Program-made: the position numbers and the translations under genes | Notes under the pieces: model-generated | Told to the model about the DNA's origin: nothing | Database searches by the model: none | What the model saw: only the letters and a program-made list of their open reading frames with translations | Shown: positions 24,737-37,449 of the stretch, piece after piece | Layout: every line of letters begins with the position of its first letter | Numbering within the stretch: position 1 is the first letter of the stretch | DNA from: Phycomyces nitens | Lineage: Eukaryota; Mucoromycota; Mucoromycetes; Mucorales; Phycomycetaceae | Reading direction: 5' to 3' | Length of the DNA stretch: 64,000 nt | Assembly (NCBI GenBank): GCA_022702545.1 | Contig: JAHRBC010000003.1 | Location: 3,162,001-3,226,000 of the forward strand

Positions 24737-27290
24737 ATGTACTCTTCTACCGAGCTGCACTATTTCAAACGCGAGCTGGTCGACAGCCAGCTACGCCAAG
24801 AAGTTGCATCTTTGCGTCGCCACCCTTCTATGGATGGTCTGCTGAGCAAAGAAGCCGGAAAATACCCCTTTCTCAACTTCCTCTTCCAGCGCTGCATTGT
24901 CCAGTTTCCCCTTCTCAAGCGTACAGACGACAATACATTTTGGTCAAAGACATCAGTGTTTCTTGATGAACTTGCAAAACTCAACCTAAACACATACTCT
25001 CCCAAGCACACCGGGGCCTCTCAGCGCAGGATCATGGCCTACAAGCTCCAAAAGATGCTTACAATCACATTGTGTGCGGCCATCAAGAGCGTCCAGGGAA
25101 ATGAAGAGTCCATCAAACCAAGACTGGAAGAAGAGGACAAGGAGCTCTCAAAGGACATGGCCCATCAGCTGAACCTGCTTGAGAATGAAGACAATTACCT
25201 GGCCTGGATTGGCACAAGTGGACTGGATATTGACGTGGTTACTGTTCGCCAAACAGCCGAGAAAAGAACTCTGAGGGAAGTTGTCCATGCAGAATTTGTT
25301 GTCCAGACAACTCTCGAGGACAGGCCAGATCTGCTGGTTGCCAGGCGACATGGCCAATTCCGCCAGCTCCACGAAGATCTAAAGACAAACTTTCCAATGG
25401 AAGACGTGCCATATGTGCCTTCCAAAGCGCGCGACCCTTCGTATACCAGCCACAGTAACACGTCTGATCATTTGTACCGCGAAAAAGATCGAATCTTACT
25501 CAGGGGTTTCCTCCGCCGGGTGGCAAGTAACCACAAACTGGCCAATAGCAGCTTTGTAGCCGATTTCCTCCAAAAAGATCCCATAAACCTCTCGGCCAGT
25601 GAAATCTCTGATATAGAGAAGCGTATGGCCATGGACTTGGCACGGGCAGAGGAAGAGAAGCGGTTTAGAGAACAGGTGGACCAAAAGGTGAATGATCTGA
25701 ATGATCTCTTGGAAATGCTGAAGAAGCAGATTGTTCAGCCGGGAGGTCTCTTGGAGATCTTTGACATAATCAAAAAGACCGAGACTATTGATAAATTACC
25801 CGAACCTCTCCTAAAGGCTTTTGAGTGGGGACGTATAAAGTAAGCGGGCTGGGGCGTTTATTGTATATATTTTGGGTATTTCTAATCTTGTTATTATTAT
25901 CGTTATTATTAGTTTTGCATTTGTGTTGCATACACAGTTTGTAACTTCGGACAGGGCAATTGAAAACATTGCTAGTCTCAAGCGCACTCATAGCTTGATG
26001 CCCTACCGAACCATAGCCAAGCTGCTCAAGCACTCGAACCCATTTACGATTGTAAAGGGTATTCTTGATCTGTTCTTGGCCCAGCCATTTGGTGGTCGTA
26101 GTTTATTCCAAAGGTAAGATACTTTTTTGACATTGATTGATTGACTGGCAACTGATCTTTGGCTAGAATGGTTGCCTCCAACATGAATGAAGACGCCAAG
26201 GAGTCTCAAAAAGACGCCATTGAACTCGAAAAGGCCATTAGTCACCCTGACCTCTGCAAGAAACTCAAGGCTGCCGTCAATTGCCCTCTTCCGGACAATG
26301 TTGTTCTTGATGGTACGCACCTACTGACCTAGAATGAACGTATTTGGAGCGTAAACTAATTGGTTACTACTGTGTGTGATAGAGAGCTCATATATCCTGA
26401 GTACCTTGAATATCTTGAAAGAGCCGTCCTTTGAACCCATCTTACCCGCCAGCGTCTTGGACCGCCTGGTGTCTCAGAAAGACGACCCAGAAATCCAGCT
26501 TGAGATCAAACAGCTCCATTCTCTGTGGGTCATCTATGCTCACCAACATGAACAAGAGCTCTTGACCAACCTGGTCTTTCAAGGAGCCACGGGTGAACTT
26601 GTGCGTGAGTTGTTTGCCATCTTTTACCAGCCCCTTGCCCAGGTCTACAAGTCTGCAAACATTGGAGAGTCTATCAAACACCTCTCTGCATTCGTCGAAG
26701 ATCTGCTTCAGGTTGTTGATGCCCTAAATGTGGAAGATGTGACAAACTCGACTCAGCTGTTTGTTCAGCTGGTCCAGCGCCATGAACAACAGTTTTATGC
26801 GTTTGTACACAATGTACATGCCCAAGACACATCCCACCTGTTTGACGAACTATTGGCCTATGTTGATCAGTTGTTTGGATTTCTCTCACGAGGCATTCCT
26901 GGCAAGATTGATTTGCTAGAGACCATCAAGGCAGCCAATCTCAGCACATCTGAAGAGGCAGCCCTTAAGGCAGAAATGGAAGCCCTGTGCGACTACCATC
27001 GACGCCGCAAAGAGATTCATCTCCAGCGCACCCGCCAGAAGCTGCTGGACAGTTCAGATGAAGCCATGTTGGACTTTTTGCCGAATCACAATGAGATGGC
27101 AGGTGTGCTAAATGACTTTGCAGAGATGGAATACGATGAAGAAGAAGAGGATGAAGAAGAACAATCGACCAAGGTGGTCCATGAAATGACACTGGAAATG
27201 CCTAAATTGACAATAATGCCTCGTATTACACCAGTATTTTTGCAAAAAGTAGTTGGTTTAATGCAATCATCATCATCAAATGTCCAATAG
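24737..27290 (+). CDS. PX domain protein with PXB and DUF3818-type regions, 4 exons
   Basis: Exons 24737-25839, 25913-26113, 26167-26312 and 26383-27290 give 785 aa. The N-terminal part (about 1-145, YFKRELVDSQLRQEVASLR) matches the fungal PX-associated (PXB) region. A PX phosphoinositide-binding domain follows (about 175-285), with LLVARRHGQFRQLHEDL, VPYVPSKARDPSY and YREKDRILLRGFLRRV. A coiled-coil stretch (about 300-345) and the C-terminal DUF3818-like part (LPEPLLKAFEWGRI, HSNPFTIVKGILDLFLAQPF, LWVIYAHQHEQELL) come next, then an acidic run of Glu/Asp near 745. The order PXB-PX-DUF3818 is that of yeast YPR097W and relatives. The PX core suggests membrane recruitment by phosphoinositides; lipid specificity cannot be read from sequence. 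Domain names are from memory of the family. Confidence 0.88.
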
Positions 27291-27356
27291 AATAATACAC
27301 AAACAAGATGTGCTATTATAATTGACTTGTTAAAAAGTAAAAAAATAAAATGGTGC

Positions 27357-28293
27357 TTAGGGCTTCTTCCATTGCTGAAGAACCGAGTCTGGTTGGGCCA
27401 TGCCTTTGAGAAGCAATTTGCGTAAAAAATGCCACCGATGGCTACAAAGACGGGCCGAGTGCCTCCCCTCAAATATGGATTCCAATTCATACCATCGTCC
27501 CCCTTGAAGTCGGTTGAGGACATGGTTAAGGAGGGTCATGTCATCTTTGTGGGTCCATACTTCATAGCCACGGATCGTCTGGTCAAACTTGGTGGGGCCA
27601 GGCAATCTGGGTACAGGATCATTCATTGGTGGAGAAGGTGGGTAGGGCTGGCCACCATCACTGGCAGGTGGGGTAGGTGTGCGAGTATTCGTGTCACGAG
27701 GTGGAGTGGGAGGGCGCCAGGCAGTCTTGAGAGTATAAAATATTATAATCAAAGCGTCTAAAGAGCTTGGTATACCTGTTCATTGTGTGCTTGATTGAGA
27801 ACATAGGCCGTCAGTTTCTTGGCTGTGATATTGTTGATAATCTTGGGACTCTTCTTTATTGTTGGTGTGGATTGAGTTTGTTGTGCTCCCTAGATAGTTT
27901 GAGATTCTGGTTAATACCTCTTGAAGTTTCATAAAGACATTTTTTATTACTTCTTGTTCTTGTTCTTGTTCTTCGTCACTGTCAATCAGGTTGCCGTCTT
28001 CGTCGTATTCGACAATCGGCTTTAGTTTGACTGAATTAAAATAGATTGCAATACATGAGTGTCAAGAATGCAGCCATGATAATGGCGTTACTTTTGCTGG
28101 ACAGCTTCTTTGGTATCGAAGGTGAGCCTGTTCGTTGATAGTTGAGGATGATATGGCGGACCGCGGTTCTTGAAAGTCCTGCTATGCGAGCAACTTGTTT
28201 CTCAGGTGCTCCCGCTTGGTACGCTCCGACAATGAGCCATCGCTTGGCTTCGGATGGGTCTGAGTGGCGAGAGGAATGAGAGATTCTGGTCAT
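27357..28293 (-). CDS. Putative DNA-binding regulator: N-terminal HTH plus C-terminal SANT/Myb-like domain, 4 exons
   Basis: Exons 28293-28092, 28030-27951, 27889-27776 and 27725-27357 give 254 aa. Residues about 10-60 (AKRWLIVGAYQAGAPEKQVA, then IAGLSRTAVRHIILNY) form a homeodomain-like helix-turn-helix of the kind seen in transposase and resolvase N-termini. A middle acidic Gln/Glu run leads to IIKK-type and Pro/Thr-rich linker segments. Residues about 185-240 (YEVWTHKDDMTLLNHVLNRL, GGRWYELESIF, RLCSHRWHFLRK) have the spaced tryptophans of a SANT/Myb repeat. No catalytic domain is present, so it looks like a host regulator that may have come from a transposase DNA-binding part (inference). 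No specific ortholog recognised. The gene converges with the PX gene, leaving 66 bp between the stops. Confidence 0.8.
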
Positions 28294-30047
28294 GATGAAT
28301 AAACGTCTGGTGAATGAGTGACAAGGTTGTTGGGTCTGAAAAAGAAGAAGCAAAAGAAAAAGGAAAAAGGGGAATCTCCAAAGGGTTGATAGACCGACGT
28401 CATCGTTAGTAGATGAGAATGTTACACTAGAAGGAACGGAAAGACTTGCCTTTCAAGAAGTATTCCTGGCAGGAGTATTGACTGGGCTTATCAAGAGGTC
28501 CGATATGAAATAAAACTTGCCCATTCATAGAGTACAATCTGATGCTTTTGGGATATCCAAAATATCCGTATAGCTCTATTGATGTTGCTTTTTTCCTTCT
28601 TTTTTGGCCTAGGAAGATTCTGATAAGATTAGCCAATCTCCAATCTATGCACATATAACCCTAATGATACAAAAAGGACTCTTTATTTATATACCTTAAA
28701 AGCACATAACCAACGGTCGTTTGTTGGGACAAACTAGTACAGTGTGTCTTTATCTTGCCATTAATTAATGATCAAACGGCCTTGACCAAAAGAAGAAGGA
28801 CATGAGCCTTCTACCCAAAGCAAGGCGAGTACAGATTTAAAATAACAAACCCTCTTTACAGCATTTACTTGTTGACAACTCTATTCTTCCACTCGGGGGA
28901 GGTTCTGGGACCCATAGTGTTAGTTTCAAGTGAGCATACATGATATAATGACTGTGGCGATTTTGTAATCTGAATTTGTATTTTCCCGCGATTCATAATC
29001 ATAATCATAATCATAAAAAGGTACAGCACGAGGATATTTATTTGATAATTAATAAAGATCCATCAGACACTCGACATCTTTACCAATTAACGCTAGTGTG
29101 GCGCAAAAAGGGTGTCAAGGTTTGGCTGGGTCTCTGAATGCACCACACAGAGGACATTTTATTGGAATCCATAATGGACTGGGGCAGCACAATAGGCCAG
29201 ATGTCCAGATGTCCAGTCAATGATAGAGGGCTCATTGTTGGGATACCAATGGGGGTTTTCCAAGGCCATGACCACACTATTGCTCATTAATGTCCATAAG
29301 GCAATTCTTTGGCACCTCTAGTGGTGCTCTATAAAGAGTTTACAGCTGGTAATGATCACAAAAGACATCCTGAAAATCAATGCTTGGTCTAGTGTGGCTA
29401 AAGGGTAGCACGAGCACGGTCAACTCAAAAAAACTGCCTGCTCCGCTTTATATATACTTTTTTAATTTTTTGGGGGGAGGTTTATCAGATCATCAACAGT
29501 CTGATTCTGCTATTAGTTTACATAGCATATTCACCATGGTTGGTCCATTTGTGTATGTACCATACAAATTTTTTTTTCTAAAGGACATTAAACACAATAT
29601 TCACAAGCCAAACAGACCCGCACATATCCTGCAATAAACCTGCAAAATGCTTTTTAAATAAATAAATAAGAAAATGAAATGGTATCAGAATAGAGAAAAC
29701 CTTGTAGAAAATAAACCAATATTACTGTCATTAAAAGTAAATCTCTAATATTCACTGCCGTTTCTTGGCCCAAGTAAAATGCAAAAACACGCACACACAC
29801 ACCCTTGGCCTGACAATGAACACCAATATATTGCCTACACTTTTATTAAAGGGTCGCTTTCAATATCCATTTAAAAAAAAATAGAGAGAGAACCTTGTAG
29901 GGTCTTTAGAAAGTGGTGACAGTCCAGTCCAGTCCTTTGTCGCGTGACTTGTATAGAAGCAAAGGCTCAAGGTTCGGCCCTGTGTGCCAGTGATATGACT
30001 CTTGTTTTTGTATATCAAACTCGACTGGTTCGTATTTGCTGTTTACC
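28294..30047. other. Gene-poor interval
   Basis: 1.75 kb with only short frames of 60-85 codons (28427-28654 and 29080-29277 on minus, 29380-29637 on plus), none with a recognisable domain or splice support. A (ATAATC)n microsatellite lies at about 28994-29018. Probably the promoter of the HTH/SANT gene and upstream DNA of GRASP. Confidence 0.5.
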
Positions 30048-31363
30048 ATGGGAGGTGCACAAAGTTCAGAGAATGGTCATCATGGATTTCATGTCTTAAA
30101 GGTAAGGCATTCTGGCGAAATCGACAGGGTAGAATCCAACAAACCTGTGTACATTTATAGGTCAAGAAGAATTCGCCGGCCTTTCGAGCAGGCATTGAAC
30201 AGTTTTTTGATTATATTATCAGCATTCAGGGTGTATCACTGGTAATTGCCACGTAACATTCTAATAAAGAATGTAATGGACCCAGAGTGATTTTAATCCC
30301 AATGGCGACACTTTTTTTTATTTTTATTTTATTTATAGGAAGACGGCAACAGTAAAGAACTCTTGAGACTCCTTCAAGAGAATGAAGACAAGCCGGTTGT
30401 GATGGGCATCTATTCAAGCAAGAATCAAGCTGTTCGGGGTAAAGACCAAAATATGCAAAAAAACACATACATGCGTAAAGAATTTATTTCAAAGAAAAAG
30501 AACAGAAAAACTCAGCTCTATAATATAGAGATTACCCTTATACCCACCAGAGACTGGCCAAGTGAAGATCCTAATGAAAGAAGCTTAATTGGTATTGATG
30601 GCTATTTATATTGTATTGTTGGTCGTACCCAGATAGCTCAAAGATCAGTGTCTGGCTAGGTTGCTCTATCCGATACTGTTCGTATGAACGCGCAGGGGAG
30701 AATGTATGGCATGTTCTTGACATTGCTCCAAATTCCCCTGCTGAAATGGCAGGCATCATTGCCCACTCTGACTATATCATTGGAAGCCCCCTCACTGCGT
30801 TAAAGAGTGAAGAGGACTTTTACCAGTTGGTCGAAGAATATGTCAACAAGCCACTCCGACTCTATCTCTACAATACTGAATGGGATAGCTGCAGAGAAGT
30901 AAGCATAAAATGGTCAATTAGTGAATGTTTGGGATCTAAAGAGGTATATCAATAGGTAATTATCGTTCCTAGTCATGAATGGGGAGGAGCTGGGTCTTTG
31001 GGTTGTGATGTTGGCTATGGTCTATTGCATCGAATTCCAAGAAGACATTCTGAATTGACCACTGATACAGAGGACAATCAGACAACTGAAGGAGGATTAT
31101 CCAGGGAGAGTGTAAACTACAGCAACGCGATCTTCAGCTCGCCTGATGATGAGCTCGAATCGCCTGTGCTGGTCAATCATCAGGAACCCACATCTGTTGT
31201 CCTCAAGGCCCCACCTGTGACAACTACAGACCCAATTGTGGTCACTAGTGATCCAGATTCCACACAGCTCAGCAAGCATCTTAATGATGCCGTCTCTTCA
31301 ATGACACCATCTTCTGTAGAACCCCCTGGGCATGATACTGAAGTGAAAGACGATGCAAAGTAA
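30048..31363 (+). CDS. Golgi reassembly-stacking protein (GRASP55/65, Grh1-like), 6 exons
   Basis: Peripheral Golgi/ER-exit-site protein used in Golgi organisation and unconventional secretion. Exons 30048-30101, 30161-30241, 30339-30438, 30529-30591, 30660-30898 and 30956-31363 give 314 aa. The start MGGAQSS supplies an N-myristoylation glycine. Two PDZ-like GRASP domains follow: [20 protein letters not shown] in the first, and [20 protein letters not shown] with [20 protein letters not shown] in the second, closing with [20 protein letters not shown] and GLLHRIP. The C-terminal 100 residues are Ser/Thr/Pro-rich and disordered, as in other GRASPs. The acceptor of exon 4 (after AATATAG) is the only one that keeps the frame, giving [11 protein letters not shown]; loss of about eight residues relative to relatives there is possible. 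Confidence 0.95.
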
Positions 31364-31955
31364 CAACAATAAAGTATTTATATATATCTGGTGTTGCAAA
31401 CCCTGCATTAAATGCCATTTGTCCTCTATTGTGATTTACGGGATATTGTACAAGCCAAAAAGATCTTCTTTTCTTCTTCTTCTTCTTTTCTTCCTATCGA
31501 TAATCAATTCTAAGCCATCAACAGATATTTTGAATGTTTAATTCAATTTAAATCATCCCACATTGATAACTTCTTTAAGCCAATTCTTTATATTTTTGGC
31601 CCCTTGACTTTCTTGTCTTATGGATCATCAAGACTAGTGGCTAAAGCATACATGTAATTTATAAAAGATATATAACCTCCTTGATAAGCATGTCCGTCAC
31701 AAGGGAGGACAGCCACAGGCCCACGGTTCCTCTAAAGATATTACATGCAGGTAATCTGGAGAGTTTTATTGATTCTCAAAGTAAAGGATGTATCTTTTAA
31801 TGATGATCACTCCGCCATCTTTACCCTCGTTTTCATTTCGAGACCCTCTCCCCTTTCTCATTTCACCCTTTTGTAAATCCTTTTGTAAATCCTTTTGTCT
31901 CGTTAGCGAACGGATATCCTTATAACTGGCTATTAAATGTCCAAAATAGGCGTTT

Positions 31956-31987
<32 letters not shown>

Positions 31988-33572
31988 CAACTCTTTTTTT
32001 TATTTTATTTTATTTATCTTGTAATCTCTAGATAGCTCTTCAAGGTCTGTTCGATATAGCGAGCGTCCTAAATACATTTATCTCTTGAATCAATTAAGCC
32101 CTAGCTCATTATCAATCTGCCAATTTAGCTTAAGCAGTTTGGAACTGATAATGCACTTTCCCTGTCACACATAATTAAGGTACAATGTCATCTTAAATGT
32201 CCAAAAATAGAAATAGAATCAAAAACGTTATTTTTTTTTTCCTACAAAGTTTCACAATAATTAAAAAAAAAAGGTGCCGTTGATTTTTTATATTTGGCAA
32301 TATATTCCCAGTTCTGAGTATCAATTAATTGCGGAATACAAATATCCAACACAAATTTAAATGAGTGTGGTAAATTAGCTTTTCGGGGTTTATTTATAGC
32401 GCATATTTATACATGCTATTACACATATACAGAATAACCCAATCATATCTCTGCATGTCTTTAGACATCTTGCAAGGGAATCGTTATATTTAAACAGAGC
32501 CGTTTCAATGAAAAGCAAAAAATAAAGGTTGACATATCCCACGTTTTTCTTTTCTTTTTTGAATGCTCCAGTGTGCACTATAAACTGCACAATTGGAACT
32601 TGCAAACAAGTGCATAGCTACGGGATAAAATGGTCCAGTAGCCATTGAATTGAACTCTAGCGTCAAATGTAATCATGTAAAAGAGAAATCAGAGTGTTAC
32701 TTTGATCTACACAGATTATGACAAACAAACAATACATATGATGACAATGTATTTGTTTATGCGTTTACAATGTTTACACCCTCTCTCATTTGTATGACTA
32801 GATAGGTGGATTGAATTCTCAATTGCCCACAACCTTTACAATTATTAAACATATATATTTATCAAAGAAAGAAAGAAAAAACACCCGATTAAAATTAGAT
32901 AATAATAATAATAAAAAAGAATACTCAATCTACATCTACATATGTGTGTATATGTATGCGTTACTATAAACATAAAAGTAGAAAGACAACAATGAATTTA
33001 AGGTTGAAATGATTTTCGATGGTTCGATATGCTTGTCAGAATGATAAACAGATACATATAGTAAATAAATAAAGGAGAGGCGTTATTTATCCCTACACTA
33101 CTTTGGCAAACTAGCCATGATTCTCTTTTATTCATTTAACCCTACAAGATATACAGATTTATATATATATATGTATACCCTCAATCAAGCCCTGAACCAA
33201 TATAAAGGTGGTCTATAATTGACCTGCGTTCTAGGCTTAATAAAGCGTAAAGCAAGCAAACTAGAACACGTACTGTCAGAAAATACGGAACAAATGTATT
33301 GAGGGGTGTTTTTCTTTTTCTTGTTTTGTTTGCAAACATATGAGGTGCTCTGTCGGCAATGCGACAAGAAAATCTTCATGATATCATCATACACAGCGCA
33401 TTCATGATTCTAGGAGTCCATGGCTTCTTTTCTTTTTCTTTTTTTTTGGACATTTGCTTGTATATAAACAGATGGAGCATTGTCCAATGTATATTGCAAA
33501 TACTTTTATCCCCCATTATTACTCTCAACATCAATTCAATTCATCAATTCATCAAGCATACACTATCTTAAC
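31364..33572. other. Gene-poor interval, AT-rich
   Basis: 2.2 kb without a supportable gene. It contains a (TC)n/(TTTC)n microsatellite (about 31953-31987) and scattered poly-A/T runs. The last 150 bp before 33573 include short direct ATCAATTC-type repeats (33528-33556), likely the 5' leader of the desaturase. Confidence 0.6.
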
Positions 33573-35148
33573 ATGTCTTCAACAGAGACCCAGAGCTTTA
33601 CGGCAGACTACACAATGTCAGAGTCTCGCAAGGCACCTTTTCCAAAGGATCAAATGCCACCGCTATTTGCCACTCCAACCACACGGAAGAACTGGTATAA
33701 ACGTGTTCGGTGGGTCTATTCAATTATCCTGTCTGTCTTGCCAGTCATAATGGTATATGGAGCATTTACTACCGAACTTCACGCCAAAACTCTTGTTTTG
33801 GGTGTCGTTACATATTTCCTCACTGCATTGGGCATAACAGCAGGTATGGGAGATATAAATCTAACCAATGACAACAGAAACGTGTCCCGTATTTAATTAA
33901 AATTTATCTGTAGGATACCACCGCATGTGGGCTCACAGGGCTTATCAAGCAACACCTTTCTTGAAGCTAATATATGCTGTGTGTGGCGGAGCTGCTTCTC
34001 AGGGATCTATATACTGGTGGGTCAGAGACCATCGCTCTCATCACAGGTTAGTGGGCTTAATTTATTTATAAATGTTTATATATATATATATAATGGCAAT
34101 GGCTAGTCTATCGTGTAATACACCGCTTGTCACTAGAGGCTTATGTAAAACATATTCTGTAGATGGACCGATACCGACAAGGATCCCTATAGTGCTCAAC
34201 GCGGCTTCTTTTACTCACACATTGGCTGGCTGTTCGTTGACCGTGGCAAGGGAAAGACTGGATTTGCAGACATTGCGGATTTAAAATCAGATAAACTTAT
34301 CATGTTGCAGAACAAGTACTATGGCCTTGTCGCGGTTGTGTTCGGGTTCGTGATCCCTACCTTGATTGCTGGCTATTGTTGGAATGATTTTAGGGTAAGC
34401 AGAGGATCTATAATTGTATCGACGCGCCTTTTAACGCTATTCTTCTTAGGGCGGTTTCTTCTATGCCTCAGTAGCTCGCACAACCCTATTGCATCATGCC
34501 ACATTTTGTGTGAATAGCCTAGCTCACTACCTTGGAGACGATACCTTTGACGATCACCATACGCCAAGAGATTCCTGGATAACAGCCATGGTAACCATGG
34601 GAGAAGGATACCACAACTTCCACCACCAGTTTCCTCAGGACTACCGCAATGCAATCGTGTTTTACCAATACGATCCCACCAAATGGTTGATTAAGCTTCT
34701 AGAGTTCCTTGGAATGGCCTATGATCTAAAGACATTCCCAACAAATGAGATTTCCAAAGGACGGTTCCAGATGCAGGAGAAACGGATTGAGAACCTAAGA
34801 CGAGATATCAAGTTCCCTACGCCTATCAATAAACTACCGATCTACACCTGGGAAGAATTCCAAGCCAAGGTCCATGACGATAAAAAGGCGTGGATATTAA
34901 TTGAAGGTGTTCTGTATGACCTTGAAGGGTTTAACCATCCAGGCGGGGACAAATATATCCAGGCTTCTCTAGGCAAGGATGTAACAGGTTCATTTAATGG
35001 CGGTGTCTATAGCCATTCCAACGGAGCAAGAAATGTCTTGTCAATGATGCGTGTGGGTGTACTTTTGAATGGCATGCAAGTAATGTCAAACATTGAGGCA
35101 GAAGTAGATGAATTGTCACTGGGAATCGGAAAGGACTTTAAGGCTTGA
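33573..35148 (+). CDS. OLE1: Delta-9 acyl-CoA desaturase with C-terminal cytochrome b5 domain, copy 1 (4 exons)
   Basis: ER membrane di-iron enzyme that introduces the first double bond into palmitoyl- and stearoyl-CoA. Exons 33573-33843, 33914-34046, 34163-34394 and 34450-35148 give 444 aa. The three histidine boxes are HRMWAH, HRSHH and HNFHH (in EGYHNFHHQFP). Four hydrophobic segments surround them. The cytochrome b5 domain (about 330-420) has haem ligands in HPGG and in SHSNGARN. The start is the ATG giving MSSTETQ; an in-frame upstream ATG at 33480 would add 31 residues unlike the family. An intron splits the codon just after the HRSHH box and is missing in the second copy. Two stretches are unusually similar at nucleotide level to the copy at 40.2 kb. 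Confidence 0.96.
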
Positions 35149-36392
35149 TGTATATTTATTGCAAGATGATATACTTGTCTTTACCAATTATCATTTTTTT
35201 TTGCATTTTATAATAATCATAATCATAATAAAAAAATCATCATAATAATAATAACAATAATAATAAGAATCATAAGCCGAGAGATGTTGGGCTCAATGTC
35301 TGCATAGGTGGTTACACTACCCCCTTTTTTATTATTATTATTCTTATTCAAAAATGTAGAGGCTGTCTGGTCATTGGGAAACAATAGAGCCATTTGTTCT
35401 TGGACCGGTTTAGATTCTCAAATGGACTTGGGGCTTGAGAATTGGACTCTTTTTTTTGCTTTTGCTATCTCTACCAATTGCCACGGATCGGCCCTTGGTA
35501 TTTGTTGGTAGATTCCCAAAGTGATAGTATTGTATTTTTATAAAAATAAAAATAAATAATATTTGCGTTTGGACTCGAGTATTAGGACATGGTAGCTATG
35601 CGCTCGGTCTTGGCACTCTTGTATTAAAAAGAAAGTGGGCAAATAATCGACGATGATTTATTGAAATAAAAACTCAAAGAAGCTAATAGCCACCCTGTTC
35701 TGTTTCAGTTGTGGAAAGTTTGTGGACAAAAAAGAGCCACCCTGTTATCTCAGGGAAATTTTAAATTTCCATAGGTCTGGGGTTAAAACTGGGGTTTTAA
35801 AAAGCAAAAATGCTTCCTGTTCTGTTGCAGTTGTGGAAAGTCTGTAGACAAGAACAGGAAAATGTTCTCAATCTCAAGTGTTTCTGAGGAAAGTTTAGCC
35901 CAAATTTCCATAGGGTATAAAATGAATTAAAATGCATATTCATTAAAGTATCTCCATAGTTGTATCTTTACTCTCAAGCAATAAAGCGTACTAAATCTCC
36001 CTCATCATTAACCGTTTATTAAAAAAACAACATTGTTTTTCACAAAACATATATTCTTCTCTGACAATTCTTCCACTTTTTTACAATTCGTGAATCAACA
36101 ATTTCCTCAGCTTTGATAATGTATCGGCGATATTAAATTGCAGTCTCAGTTTAAATACTTTCACAAAAATATAAAAGTCACAGAATTTCCCAAAGATGAC
36201 AGGGTAGCTATTGAAGCATATTGAATAACCGACCTACTGGAAGTGTACTAAAGAGTGTACCTTTCCAAATACATTATTCATACGTAAAGACACACTGGTT
36301 AATATTACAAAGTAAAATAACAAGTCATATCTGATAGTTGGTAGAGAGCACAGACATTACATGATATTATTATATCATCACTAGCACTCATC
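35149..36392. other. Intergenic interval downstream of desaturase 1
   Basis: About 1.2 kb without a supportable gene. It has ATA/ATC microsatellites (35205-35275) and the imperfect direct repeat described separately. Confidence 0.6.
35694..35914. repeat. Imperfect direct repeat, period about 122-139 bp
   Basis: CCTGTTCTGTTxCAGTTGTGGAAAG... occurs at 35694-35729 and again at 35816-35851 with four mismatches in 36 bases. Each unit is followed by an AAATTTCCATAGG block (35763-35775 and 35902-35914). This could be part of a non-autonomous element or a recombination product; no terminal inverted repeats were identified. Confidence 0.75.
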
Positions 36393-37252
36393 TCAATGTT
36401 TATATAAACACACAATACGAATAGCAATAGTCTTAACCTCGCTATTGGGACATTTCAAGTATAGAGATTCCATGTGCGTTCTGTTCAGCACGGATTTCCT
36501 GTCAGGTAAAATAATATTTAGGCCGATTTTTTGAAAGAGTTGCGAAGCTATCTTGTTCAAAGAATCGTGATCACCACCGTCGTAATCCGCGCAAGTATAA
36601 ATTGTAAATGGCTTGGATCGCTTGTCATTTGTGAATTCACTTGCAGATCAGTATAGCATATATGTAGAAGGAAGATGAAAGGACGACCAGACTTGACGAA
36701 GCTGGTGGAGAAGATCATGTCGGTCGATTCTATCGGTTAAAGGATTTCTGGCAAGAGCATTTTGTCTTGGTGATTGAGTCTTTGTCCAAAAAGATACCTG
36801 CATTCTTTCCATCCGGGGGATCGAAAGCAGTAGTTATTCCATCTACACTGGGTGGAAGGATGATATCCACGCGTAAACTTGAAGTGACCAATACATTCAT
36901 GCTTTTAGAATCAACAGCCAACTTTCTGGCTTTAGACTCATTTAATATGGTAGCCCAAGTCTTTGGATACCTGGTATTGATAGGAGGCAAGGATGATGGT
37001 GAAGAAAATCGCTTTTTTTTGGGACTGACACTCTTTCCCTGTGCACGTCCATTGAGCGTGAGCGACCGTAAGCCTCCACAGTATTCAAAATGGCTGCTTC
37101 TCCTTTGTTATTGATGATGATCGCACCAGCAAGAAGCTGACTGCAAACAAATCGTAATTGAGCAAATGCCTCCCAATTGTGGTATACACATCACAGTTGA
37201 GTGAAATACAAACTTCACAACCGATATCTGGTTCCTCTTTGCTAATGACCAT
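36393..37252 (-). pseudogene. Decayed gene of unknown family between the desaturases
   Basis: A coding-like stretch of about 280 codons continues across at least three frame changes and one stop. Segments in order are ISKEEPDIGCEVCISLN, IIINNKGEAAILNTVEAYG, GKSVSPKKKRFSSPSS (a basic, nuclear-signal-like run), PKTWATILNESKARKLAVDS, RHDLLHQLRQVWSSF and, after a stop, FTIYTCADYDGGDHDSLNKI up to CLYKH and a terminal stop. Codon-like composition and reading continuity across frames suggest a once-functional gene. I recognise no family. Short missed introns could explain some breaks, but an in-frame stop near 36650 has no obvious splice solution. Confidence 0.5.
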
Positions 37253-37449
37253 GGCAAGTTAACATCCCAGGAGCAGTTACACACCAGGCACACGTACACT
37301 TCACACTACTACAGTGATAACCGACCATTACACAATAGAGATTAATAGAACAAGGGAACTAGAATAATAACTATATAAACCACCATAATATTCTTTCTTC
37401 AATAAATAACACTCTCACAGTATTTATAAGTTCCCCCCCAAAAAAACCC

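Noticed and set aside
28427..29277. Minus-strand frames of 75 and 65 codons in the HTH/SANT to GRASP interval
   Set aside because: No recognisable motif, no consistent splice extension; could be chance or old repeat fragments.
33480..33572. Upstream in-frame ATG extending desaturase 1 by 31 residues
   Set aside because: The extension is unlike family N-termini, and the ATG at 33573 matches the start position of the paralog.
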